Source of the DNA: Cordylochernes scorpioides
Taxonomy: Eukaryota; Arthropoda; Arachnida; Pseudoscorpiones; Chernetidae
NCBI GenBank assembly: GCA_030710605.1
Contig: CP092863.1
Coordinates: 139,524,173 to 139,588,172 of the forward strand
Direction of reading: 5' to 3'
DNA: 64,000 bases
Below, in pieces: positions 10,780 through 19,194 of this stretch. Positions within the stretch are counted from its first letter, which is position 1. Each line of letters starts with the position of its first letter. The translations under genes were made by a program, and so were the position numbers. The notes under the pieces are model-generated. The model was given only the letters and a program-made list of their open reading frames with translations. It made no database searches and was not told the DNA's origin.

Positions 10780-10822
10780 TACCTTGATAAAGGTTGGCGT
10801 TCAGCCAACTGAAATATTGGTA
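10780..10822 (+). ncRNA. HH-2 hammerhead candidate, unit 1
   Basis: Helix I is TACC (10780-10783) with GGTA (10819-10822). Core TTGATAA (10784-10790). Helix II is AGGTTGGC with GCCAACT, loop GTTCA. GAA (10811-10813), then self-complementary ATAT (10814-10817) and T at the cleavage position. Relative to the consensus, C3 is U and G8 is A, a double change that keeps the known C3-G8 core pair as U-A. Confidence 0.5.
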
Positions 10823-10958
10823 AAATAAATGATATTTTGATCCAATATATGTCTTTTTAATTAAAGTTTTATTTATGGATTGCTCTATTTTCAAAACTTA
10901 TATATATTGACGTTATGTGGCGCTGAGTTTGTTGTTGACACACATTAAAATGTTATAA

Positions 10959-11001
10959 TACCTTGATAAAGGTTAGCGTTCAGCCAACTGAAATATTGGT
11001 A
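10959..11001 (+). ncRNA. HH-2 hammerhead candidate, unit 2
   Basis: Same layout as unit 1. Helix II has one mismatch (GGTTAGC against GCCAACT). Helix I TACC/GGTA is intact. Confidence 0.45.
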
Positions 11002-11137
11002 AAATAAATAATATTTAAATCCAATATATGTCTTTTTAATTAAATATTTATTTATGGATTGCTCTATTTTCAAAACTTATATATATTGACGTTAAGTGGC
11101 GCTGAGTTTGTTGTTGACACACATTAATATGTTATAA

Positions 11138-11180
11138 TACCTTGATAAAGGTTGGCGTTCAGCCAACTGAAATATTGGTA
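11138..11180 (+). ncRNA. HH-2 hammerhead candidate, unit 3
   Basis: Same layout as unit 1 with helix I TACC/GGTA, helix II GTTGGC/GCCAAC and ATAT helix III all intact. Confidence 0.5.
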
Positions 11181-11338
11181 GAATAAATTATATTTATTTA
11201 TGGATTGCTTTATTTTCATAATTAAAACTAGGATTTTTAATTCGTTAGTGTAATTTAGGTCTACGGTAGTTGAGATAAGTTCTGTAGAACTTTTTAAAAT
11301 TTTACCTATTCTTCTTTACATACATACGTACTGATCAT

Positions 11339-11845
11339 GGAATGTCTTTTCAACCTTATTAAAAGCCATTTTTGATTTTTGCACAGTCATTATGAATGAG
11401 CGAACTGCTTTCTACCTGTGTAGACATGTGGCGCACTTACAGTAATAGCAGTCGCCATCTTCATACCATCATGATTATCGTGGTCTGTACCACATACACT
11501 AAGGATACTTATGGAATGTCTTTTTTTACCTTTTCTTTTGCGCAGTCATAATGAATGAGCGAACAGCTGTTCATATGTGTAGACATGTGGTGTACTTATA
11601 GTAAAAAGTAGTCGCCAACTTCTTCCCATCATGATTATCATGGCCTGTACCACGTGTACTAAGGATAATTATGGAATGTCTTTTTAACCTTATTAAAAGC
11701 CATTTTTGATTTTGCACAGTCATAATGAATGAGCGAACTGTTTTCTACATTTATAGACATGTGGTGTATTTATAGCAAAAAGCAGTCGCCAAATTATTTC
11801 CATCATGATTATCATGGCCTGTACCACATGCACTAGAGATACTAA
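11339..11845 (+). repeat. SINE-2 tail in three tandem copies
   Basis: Units start with GGAATGTCTTTT at about 11339, 11513 and 11673. Each has the SINE-2 tail words GTAGACATGTGG, GCAGTCGCCA, CCATCATGATTATC and TGTACCAC. The tRNA-like head of SINE-2 is absent. Confidence 0.8.
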
Positions 11846-12127
11846 TAAAAAAAAAATGAATGAGATTTGAATCGAAAGGATTCTTTGAAAATGTTTCAAT
11901 CATCTTTTTATGGTTGAGTGAGACAAAACTATATATAAAAAAGGTGTATCTTCAATTGCATTTTTAAAAGAACAAAATAGAACAACATGAAAACTGGTAT
12001 TTAAAAAAAAGGTATTGATAGGGAAGAGAGTAAAAAAGGTATCCATAAAGGTGTAGATTACTTGAAGTAAGTGGAAAATTCCAGAGTGCCACACAATGCC
12101 AATCCCACAATGGGAAGAATTTACCGC

Positions 12128-12147
12128 GGGGGGGGGGGGGGGGGGGG
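12128..12147 (+). repeat. Uninterrupted run of 20 G
   Basis: Twenty consecutive G residues in otherwise AT-rich DNA. Such a run can form G-quadruplex structures. It may also be a sequencing or assembly weak point. Confidence 0.9.
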
Positions 12148-12227
12148 ATTGATTCTATTGAGACCTGAATTCCATGAAGAGGAGGCGTCAGATGTTCTGT
12201 TATTGGAAGATAATGATGGAATACAAA

Positions 12228-12434
12228 GGTAGACAAAACTTAAGGAACCTTTCAGCATGTATATCGGCATTCAGAGAATAACTCTGAAAGATATTACAGT
12301 AACCTTTAGTGAAGACACACGAGATAACCAAGTGTGAACAAAATTGACTCTGTCTCCAAATAATAATAATAATAATAAAATTGACGACCGACGTCATCAA
12401 AGACTATCCACTTAAATTTTGTCTATCAGTGTAC
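12228..12434 (+). mobile_element. T-MITE copy
   Basis: The left end is GACAAAACTTAAGGAA and the right end CACTTAAATTTTGTCTATCA. The interior has CAGCATGTATATCGG, GAAGACACACGAGATAACC and an (AAT)n insertion. A short deletion follows the left TIR. Confidence 0.85.
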
Positions 12435-12462
12435 AATTGTAGGTTATTCTGGTGTTGTTAGA

Positions 12463-12557
12463 ATGCTTCATGATTTTGTATGTCATCCTTGCGCAGGGGC
12501 TAATCTTCTCTGTATCGTTCCTATTGTAGTAGTTGTACCGCCGAACAAGCGTTCTAA
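12463..12557 (-). pseudogene. U6 snRNA retrocopy, degraded
   Basis: On the minus strand it reads from a CTTGTTCGGCGGTACAAC 5' region through GATACAGAGAAGATTAGC and GCGCAAGGATGAC to the GAAGC 3' end. A 5-nt deletion removes the CATGG segment of the core, so a functional snRNA is unlikely. A direct repeat tgttgttaga flanks it (12453-12462 and 12558-12567). That is a target-site duplication as expected for LINE-mediated retroposition of U6. Confidence 0.85.
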
Positions 12558-12778
12558 TGTTGTTAGATGTAGAAAGGTATACTGAGATTTTTACAAACAT
12601 GCGCAGAGAAAAATCTGGTTAGATATCTAAGACGTCTTCATCTTCATTCTCATGTAGACAATTCTGGCTATATTTCTAAGATTTCTTAATTTACATTTAT
12701 GTAGAGAATTTATGTTGGATATATCTAAAGGTTTCTTAATTTAAACCAACGATTTAGAACACTTGTACACCGACCCGC

Positions 12779-13305
12779 TCTATATATATTAAAACTGCTT
12801 AATAAGGGTCTTCAATATCTCGGGTTTTTTTTTAGCAACAAGAAGCTTTATTAAGACCTTTTGGTTTTATACAGATTCTCCGAGTAGAAGAGGATATATA
12901 CAACAGTAATAGTAACAATAATCAGCAATGTTATTTACAATGTATCAAATAGAGGTGAAAAGAAGAAAGAAAGAGCTTGGCATAAACTTATATATAAGCA
13001 ATCGAGAACAACCAGTTCCTTTTCTTTAAAAACAATAATTTGTAGTTTTTGACAGATATTTAGATTAGTATAAGTGGAAAAAAGGAATACACAACAATGT
13101 ATCTCTATATATAGTCACGACCGTCTTTCCTCATCGGCCTCTGTCACGGATGCGCGCGCACAGGGAGGTCACGTGCTCGCCGGCAGCCAATAAAAATTAA
13201 AAAAAAAAAACTCCCTCGGCCGGATTTGAACCAGCGACCTAAGGATCACCGTTGTAACATCTACAGTCGGGTAAAACACGGGCGTTGCCCGGGTCATTCG
13301 GCTAG
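12779..13305 (+). mobile_element. Second Helitron, probable
   Basis: The 3' end is clear: hairpin CACGGGCGTTGCCCGGG, a short spacer, then CTAG (13302-13305) followed by T. The proposed 5' end is TCTATATATATT at 12779. It is preceded by G rather than A, so that boundary is less certain. Inside, 12836-12965 is a copy of a dispersed repeat also seen at 33935-34052 and 52640-52785. Near the 3' end is a tRNA-like T-arm. No Rep/helicase ORF is present. Confidence 0.6.
13212..13272 (-). other. tRNA-like segment inside the Helitron
   Basis: On the minus strand it contains GCTGGTTCAAATCCGGC, a five-pair T-arm with a perfect T-loop. Upstream is a CCTTAGGTCG word. A matching acceptor 5' strand is not visible, so this is a tRNA-derived fragment and not a tRNA gene. 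Confidence 0.55.
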
Positions 13306-13834
13306 TTATACATAATTATCAGACAATCTATACAGTTTTAGGTTGTTGATAATTGACCCAATATTGATACCACAAATTACCCGTATATACCACCACTTTT
13401 TAAGACCACCAACTTACTACGAATCATAGGTACAACTACAACAACAACATTCATCCAATTTCTATCGCTGTGTGCGCCATGTCTGTTATTAAGTCATTCT
13501 AAATGATATATTAGCGTCGAGGCCTAGATTCCATCAACACCTCCCGTGTTTAGATCAAAGAGAACAGGGAAGTAGAAGTGTAGGCGGATAGGAAATGACC
13601 AATTAGACGGCGTAGAGGTCTGTAGAAGAAAGGGGCGGGAGGTGCATCGATTTGTTTTGACCCTCGGTACCTTTGTAATTATATCACCTTCAAAAGAATA
13701 CACCGACTCTGAAGAAAATAAGACTTTTTGGTCATCATGTTACTTCTAACGTAGGACAATGATGTACAGTATCTGGCTTATACAACATACAGCTTGAAGA
13801 AAGAGAAACGAATATTTATATCTTTATATAATAA
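13306..13834. other. Non-repetitive stretch, no gene recognised
   Basis: Moderate GC around 13510-13680. No ORF with a recognisable domain and no clear exon signals. Confidence 0.4.
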
Positions 13835-13950
13835 AAAGGCATATATTAGATTGAATACAAGATTTATTTGCCAATATTTCGGTTGGCTGAACGCCAACCT
13901 TTATCAAGGCATTAGATTTTTGTATAAACAAACTCAGCGCCGCATAGTGT
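13835..13950 (-). repeat. HH-2 repeat copy
   Basis: Shares AAAAGGCATATATT, CCAATATTTCGGTTGGC and AAACTCAGCGCCGCAT with the other HH-2 copies. Confidence 0.8.
13869..13911 (-). ncRNA. HH-2 hammerhead candidate with altered helix I
   Basis: On the minus strand helix I is TGCC with GGCA, where the 10.8-kb copies have TACC with GGTA: a compensated A-T to G-C change. Core TTGATAA, helix II GGTTGGC/GCCAACC (7 perfect pairs), GAA, ATAT, T. Confidence 0.55.
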
Positions 13951-14053
13951 TATAATATCACAGTTGAAATAATTTTTAAAAATACAAAGTAGATGGGGGA
14001 AATCTGTGCATGCAATTTTTTTTTATTTTTTTTTATTTCAACTGTGATATTAT
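13951..14053. repeat. Small foldback
   Basis: About 20-bp perfect arms (TATCACAGTTGAAATAA type) at both ends with an AT-rich centre. Confidence 0.7.
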
Positions 14054-14154
14054 TGTTTAACATTGTTTTGTACTTGGGCGATAACCCAAAATGCATTGTT
14101 TTAATACATTATATTTAATACATATATTTGAAAGATTGGAATATATGGAAAGAT

Positions 14155-14405
14155 TTGGCCTAGCTACTTAGCCAGCAAAACACCTCTTTGGCAGATTGTC
14201 AGGATCCCATTAGACCCCATGTGGATCTCATGGAATAAAGTCCGCCCTAGACTGACGAGGGCCATTAGCCCGAAACTATGGTCTCTAGGTGGACGCTTTT
14301 CAGTTTGCCAAAGCTGGTGTTGTGGCTTTGTCACCGACCTGAGGACGCTAGTTTACGGCGACGGTCAATAAATGGCGTCTAGTTTTGACGTCTATTCTAG
14401 CGCGT
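14155..14405 (+). repeat. HH-S repeat with complete hammerhead
   Basis: A dispersed repeat also seen at about 36850-37330 and 55830-55960. Shared words are AACACCTCTTTGG, GTGGATCTCATGGAATA, AGCTGGTGTTGTGGC and ATGGCGTCTA. It has no ORF. The ribozyme sits in the middle. Its size and content resemble the retrozyme-like elements known from animals, which is inference. Confidence 0.7.
14240..14294 (+). ncRNA. Type I hammerhead ribozyme, textbook consensus
   Basis: Helix I is CCTAGA (14246-14251) with TCTAGG (14284-14289). It is extended beyond a small internal loop by GTCC (14240-14243) and GGAC. Core CTGACGA (14252-14258). Helix II is GGGC/GCCC with loop CATTA. GAA (14272-14274). Helix III is A-C (14275-14276) with G-T (14281-14282) around tetraloop TATG. 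C14283 is the cleavage residue of a canonical GUC. The very short helix III and the internal loop in helix I match natural animal HHRs. Activity is predicted, not shown. Confidence 0.82.
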
Positions 14406-15064
14406 AGATATATATAAAAACTAGCTACTTTATACATTGTTTTGATAAGTAATGAATTAATTGAGAAGCCAAGAACACATGCCTAATAAACGATGCTCAA
14501 TCATCTTACATAAAAAGAATTGAATCACGAATGTTATATCATGAATAACGAGAGTTTTTAAGTATGTTTTCAAAGAAAGAAGAATGTTAAATAAAAGAAT
14601 ATATTTGAAAATTGCTCATAAAAAAAAAAAACATCAACAGCATAAAAAATAAATAATAAAAAAAGGTCAAGACCTTTGTAGCATCTGCTAAATAAGAATA
14701 CGTGAGGTAAATTTTGAAGATGAATTAATGAAAAAAAAGGAAGTAAAAAATTCTAGCGATGGCAATCAAATAGTTTTAAGAAATTCGACGGAGAATTTTA
14801 AATCTTAAAAAAGTCTGTAAAATTCACGTTTTTGAAGAAGAGAGGCCAAAGAGAAGGATAGCTAGCTAAATGACTCCTCACGTGACTGGGAGATAAACGT
14901 GGTGAAGGGGGAAGCGAAGGTTTCAGCTTACCAACGCCACTGTCTCCCATTGTCAAAGCCATTTGTCGTCTTTGTCATAGTGTCACGTGAGATGGTAGCT
15001 AGATAACAAGTGAGACGCGCTGGCGTACCTCTTATCTCCATGCGTGCACAAGTCTCTCTTTTTT
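14406..15064. other. AT-rich stretch, no gene recognised
   Basis: A-rich with a moderately GC segment at 14865-15050. No domain-bearing ORF. Confidence 0.4.
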
Positions 15065-15265
15065 ACAGCTTGCACCACACTGACGAAAGGCCAACAGCCC
15101 GAAACGCGTTCATGTTTGTTTTTTTCTTGATTTATCAATAAAATTGGTTGGGCAAAATATCAGGAAACAGGTTAAATCAATGTTTAGTTTATTTCTGTTC
15201 CACTAGATAACGTTCTGTCATCTTAAAAAAGCTTATGTGAGCAATCAGGATATGTCTATCTCTTT
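15065..15265 (+). repeat. HH-3 half element
   Basis: Matches the right half of the foldback at 56048-56387. It has a degraded hammerhead core, TTGATTTATCAA, TTGGTTGGGCAAA, and TATTTCTGTTCCACTAGAT-like arm sequence. The left arm is missing. Confidence 0.7.
15079..15110 (+). ncRNA. Degraded hammerhead of HH-3
   Basis: Core CTGACGA (15080-15086), GAA and palindromic ACGCGT followed by T are intact. Helix II is weakened (only GGC/GCC pairs firmly) and helix I no longer pairs. Confidence 0.4.
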
Positions 15266-15387
15266 TTATAAGCGAAATTGTTCTATTGTCTTCGATGTAC
15301 TGTTTGTCCATCGTCAAATCTGTCAATTTTTTTGGTGAAGATTAAAGAAAAAAAGTGATTATGTGAACTGATAACTCTGAAATTTAT

Positions 15388-15422
15388 ACACACACACACA
15401 TGCACGCGCGCACACACACAAA
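15388..15422. repeat. Alternating purine-pyrimidine tract
   Basis: CA-, CG- and TG-type dinucleotides alternate with only a short break. This is a CA microsatellite with Z-DNA-like composition. Confidence 0.8.
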
Positions 15423-15511
15423 GCCTTTATTAAGTCACCAGTCTTACACTATATATCTCATTGTACCGGCTTGCAATGCTATCCCCACAATGATCAATCA
15501 CCATCATACAG

Positions 15512-15623
15512 TATAGGAGAAAACGATGAATCCAAGTTCCTACTTACTGCTTTGTCAAAGTTATATAGGGACAAAGCAACCATTCAACTTGATATGACAC
15601 TGGTTAAAATACTTTGTACTGAG
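15512..15623 (+). CDS. Candidate internal exon of unknown gene
   Basis: An open frame runs through this segment and stops exactly at a consensus donor: GAG followed by GTAAGT at 15624-15629. A plausible acceptor is the CAG ending at 15511. The encoded piece includes ESKFLLTALSKLYRDKATIQ and then LDMTLVKILCTE before the donor, an amphipathic helix-like composition. I do not recognise the protein. The segment from about 15537 to 15642, donor and first intron bases included, is repeated at about 15697-15804. No further exons are evident in the window, so the gene would have very large introns or this is a captured fragment. Confidence is low because it rests on one open frame and splice-like sites. 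Confidence 0.35.
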
Positions 15624-15696
15624 GTAAGTTGGCTGTTGTTTACTTTTGAGAAGAATATCTCTCTTTCTTCACTAATATACTGGTACCTAAGTTATT

Positions 15697-15804
15697 TTTC
15701 CTACTTACTGCTTTGTCAAAGTTATATAGGGACAGAGCAACCATTCGACTTGATATGGCGCTGGTTAAAATACTTTGTACTGAGGTAAGTTGGCTGTTGT
15801 TTAC
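15697..15804 (+). repeat. Duplicate of the candidate exon with its donor site
   Basis: A copy of 15537-15642 at high identity that keeps GAG|GTAAGT at 15782-15790. The few differences inside the coding part change amino acids (K to R, Q to R, T to A). The acceptor-side sequence is not duplicated. It may be a decaying copy or an alternative exon. Confidence 0.6.
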
Positions 15805-15819
15805 AGTACATTTTAATGG

Positions 15820-16375
15820 TAAATGGTGTTAAAAATATGATTCAATAGGCTATGTGATGTATCCGCGAGTTCTGAGGAATGATTTACAATCAGAAAAGTG
15901 TTGAAGGCAGCGAAAGGACTAAACTTACATCGTGTTCTTAATTTCAAACATTCGATCAAAATCGATTGATTGAGATAAAGAAAGTGCATGGCCTTCAAAA
16001 AACGATTTTTCTATAGGATTAAAAGAAGAAAAGAAGGAATAAAGGTCATCCAAAAAGGAGGTTAAAACATATGGGAAATGGTGTTAAAAAGATTAATCAA
16101 TAGTCTAGGTGGCGTATCAGTGAGTTCTGCGGAGAATGGTTTACAATCAGAGGAGTGTTGTCTGCAGCGAAAGAATTGAACTCATATCATTAAAGAACAA
16201 TATTCAAAAGTGTTCTCAATTTCATACATTCGATCAAAATAAATTGATTGAGATAAAGAAAGTGTGTGGCCTTCACAAAACGATTTCTCTATAGGATTAA
16301 AAGAAGAAAAGAAGGAATAAAGGTCATCCAAAAAAGGAGGTTAGAACAGATTGGAAAATGGTGTTAAAAAGATGA
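15820..16375. repeat. Roughly 260-280 bp tandem duplication
   Basis: Units start with AAATGGTGTTAAAAA at about 15820, 16076 and (partial) 16356. They share CATTCGATCAAAAT, GATTGAGATAAAGAAAGTG and AGAAGGAATAAAGGTCATCC. Confidence 0.85.
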
Positions 16376-16549
16376 ATGATTGTGTTACCATTTTGACACT
16401 AAAATGGGGAGAAATTTGAGTTCTTGGGTGTGCTTGGAGTAGGCGGAAGGAAGGAAGGGCGTGTTCGATACCCATACAATACAGAACTAACTCATTAGCG
16501 CTGTTCTAGATTGCTGATCTAGATACGCCTGCTCTCTCTTTTTACAGTC

Positions 16550-16800
16550 GTCGACACATTCTTGGCTTCTCTAGATCTGCTCTGGGATGTGTGCTCTTTG
16601 TGAATGTTATATAGAGACACAATGTCTATTTTTATACTTATACCAAGTACACGAGGTACTGGACTTATGGAAGTTGTGTATTCATTGCACAAGGGGATAA
16701 GAAACAACAACACGTGGTACAAGCCATGATAATCGTTGTGAGTAGTTGACTGTTACTGTAGGTGCACCACATGTCTACATATATATAAAGTAATTTATAA
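16550..16800 (-). mobile_element. SINE-2 derivative with LINE-type tail
   Basis: Contains the inverted SINE-2 tail (ACGTGGTACAAGCCATGATAATC, then TGTAGGTGCACCACATGTC). At 16670-16710 lies GGAAGTTGTGTATTCATTGC followed by ACAAGGGGATAAGAAACAAC. The latter matches the stop-proximal and 3' UTR part of the LINE fragment at 2902-3085. Related blocks are at 17010-17110 and 17800-18010. Confidence 0.65.
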
Positions 16801-17130
16801 TGCGGCTTATGATTGTAAAACGACATTCCCATTCCTGGACACTTTATTTTTCCGTTTATCATTACTCTTCACAATTCATCCTTTCATACTTCATCCCTAA
16901 GGTTAGAAATTATCGTTATTTATCCTTAAAATAAATTTCGATTTTTCGTTCAAAATAAACACATCCGGGATAATTTTCAAATGTCGTTCTAGAATGTCTA
17001 CAAATGTAGTTCTTGGCCCTTCTTTAGATCTGCTCTGGATAGAGTATGTGTGCTCTTTGAAATGTTATAGAGACAAAATGTTTTTTTTATATACTTATAC
17101 CAAGTCGTAAGATAGAATCCTCTGATGTAT

Positions 17131-17790
17131 AAGTTGCAGTAACACATGAAAACTCCGAGGATAAGTTTCTTTATTTCATAAATGATATCTCGAGCTTTCG
17201 GGTATCGTAAACCCTTCGACAGAAGTGTATAAGACGAAATGAATCACAGTTTTTAGCTATTATTTATATATGATATGTTATTTACATATTTAAAGATGTG
17301 CAATTTTTTTTTTAATTAGCATGAATATTTTATTGAAACAACAGGCCATACTTTTAATTGAGCTGAACCAAAAACCCACTACACCAACATAAATAATAAA
17401 CATAAAAGACTAATCCTTGAAGCAATAGTATCCACAAAACACCAGAGCATTAATAGACATATAGATATCCCAGAAGTATACAATAGTTTAATACACAATC
17501 CTGATACATAAAACTACATTCCAGATAAGCAATAGTATATTTCTCGCTTGTTTTGTATATATAAAATTTTAAAAATTTAATTCAGGCATAAAATATTCAT
17601 GTTAATTAAAAAAAAAATTGTACATCTTTAAATATGTAAATAACATACCATATATAAATAATAGCTAAAAACTGTGATTCATTTCGTCTTGTACACTCCT
17701 GTCGAAGGGTTTACGATACCCGAAAGCTCGAGATATCATTTATGAAATAAAGAAACTTATCCTCGGAGTTTTCATGTGTTACTGCAACTT
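17131..17790. mobile_element. 660-bp inverted-repeat element with hammerhead-like arms
   Basis: Arms of about 203 bp (17131-17333 and 17588-17790) are near-identical inverted copies around a 254-bp AT-rich centre. Each arm has a CTGTCGA, AGGGT/ACCC stem, GAAAGCTCGAG module (minus strand at 17191-17222, plus strand at 17701-17731). The element interrupts SINE-2-type sequence. No ORF is present. High arm identity suggests a recent origin or ongoing gene conversion. Confidence 0.8.
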
Positions 17791-17799
17791 ATACCAAGT

Positions 17800-18010
17800 A
17801 CACGTGGTAATGGAATCTTTGCACAAGAGGTATAAGAAACAACAATAGCACGTGGTACAAGCCATGATAATCGTTGTGGGTAGTTGGTATTTGATTTTAC
17901 TGTAGACGCATCACATGTCTACACATGTAGTTCTTGTCCCTTCTCTATACTTTCTGAGTAGTGCATGTGTGCTCTTTATAAAAATTATAGAAACAATATT
18001 TTTTTACACT
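17800..18010 (-). repeat. SINE-2 derivative
   Basis: Has ACACGTGGTAATGG, AAGAAACAACAATAGCACG, CAAGCCATGATAATCG and CATGTCTACACATG. It is the same block as 16650-16800, followed by the GTGTGCTCTTT segment. Confidence 0.65.
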
Positions 18011-18482
18011 TATACCACACACACAAGTACGAAGACAATCTGAGGATCTTCATTAGACACGTCAACAACAACAACATTTGATATAGATACAAAAAAAAAA
18101 AAAAAACGTTTTACTGCAATCCTTGTAGACCAACCTATATAGAAAGTAAATTATTCTGTAAAAAAAAAAAACAATCTTCAATTTCCTCAGTAAAAAAAAA
18201 AGAGAGAGAAACAATGGTTATTTCCAGAAGAAGAACTTGTCGCGGTGTGCAGCATACCAATTTCCAAGATTTCACTACCTACACGCCACATTCCAACTTT
18301 CTCTCCAATCAATTCCTCTAGAGATATCAATCTCTCACATTTCACTTTCTTCTCATCCCTTTGCTGTCTCACGCTATCTATTCAACTTTAATTCACTGGA
18401 TAATATCAACACAATGGGAAATTAAAATATCATCATTAACTTAGCGCCATCTATCGATGAAAATATACATCTTTAATTTATA

Positions 18483-18691
18483 TACACTCATGGAGAGATA
18501 AAAGGAAGTGGAAAGTCTTTGATGTCGCCGGTCGTCTATTGTTTTGAAGGAGACAGAGGCAATTTTGTTCACACTTGGTTATCTCGTGTGTCATCAATAA
18601 AGGTCACTGTAATATCTTTCAGAGTTATTGTATGAATTCAAATATACATACTAAAAGGTACAACTTCCTCAAGTTTTGTCCATGAATGTAC
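18483..18691 (-). mobile_element. T-MITE copy
   Basis: Ends are CACTCATGGAGAGATAAAAG (mutated) and CTCAAGTTTTGTCCATGAAT. The interior has GTCGCCGGTCGTC, GGAGACAGAGGCAATTTTG and AATAAAGGTCACTGTAAT. Confidence 0.85.
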
Positions 18692-18915
18692 ATTTCTACA
18701 GTCCTAGAGAGAAGCATATGTCCATAGTTTGTTCAAAATACCAATTTAATGTATTCAATAGCAAGTTCCGGGTATATATAAGAAACTCAGTCCAATACAA
18801 TAGTGAAACGGTCTGGAAATTAAACTGGCGAAACCGCTGGGAGGGTTCACCACTGATGAGCCATACTCTTTTTCTCTCAATTTTTATTCATTGTAGAATA
18901 GGGCTGTAAACATAA
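18692..18915 (+). repeat. HH-K repeat copy
   Basis: Upstream arm with ATGTCCATAGTTTG and TATAAGAAACTCAGTCCAATAC. The hammerhead-like block is at 18807-18868 (GGCGAAACCGCT, then TTCACCACTGATGAGCC). The tail is TTTTTATTCATTGTAGAA. Helix III' has one mismatch and the right side of hairpin 2 is degraded. Confidence 0.75.
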
Positions 18916-18954
18916 ATTTTAATTATATAAATTTTAGAAGCAGCGTTAAAATAT

Positions 18955-19060
18955 GTTTATAATTTTCAATGGGGTAGATTAAACTGGTGAAACCGCTTGG
19001 AGAGTTCACCACAGAGCCAGACCCTCCCAATAATTTGCTTCCATCTCAAAGAGGACACAA
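18955..19060 (+). repeat. HH-K repeat, degraded copy
   Basis: GTAGATTAAACTGGTGAAACC and TTCACCACAGAGCCAG are recognisable. The CTGATGA core has lost bases, so it is not ribozyme-competent. Confidence 0.65.
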
Positions 19061-19194
19061 CATGAAATTGTTTATTTAAAAACTATATAATTCATGTCAG
19101 ATAGTTTCCAATAGCATAGATCTATACAATAAAACACTAGCACATTTCGCATTTGCATTGCAATGGGGAAATATGTAGATAAGTTTTATTTGTA

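Larger units (their letters stand above)
10775..11210 (+). repeat. HH-2 tandem repeat, 179-bp unit
   Basis: The marker ACCTTGATAA starts at 10781, 10960 and 11139, giving an exact 179-bp period over 2.4 units. Each unit has a hammerhead-like core followed by ATGTCTTTTTAATTAA and GGCGCTGAGTTTGTTGTTGA. Other copies are at 13835-13950 and 63385-63740. Confidence 0.88.

Noticed and set aside
13212-13272. Functional tRNA gene
   Set aside because: Only the T-arm and part of the acceptor 3' strand are recognisable. The 5' acceptor and D-arm do not pair, and it lies inside a Helitron.
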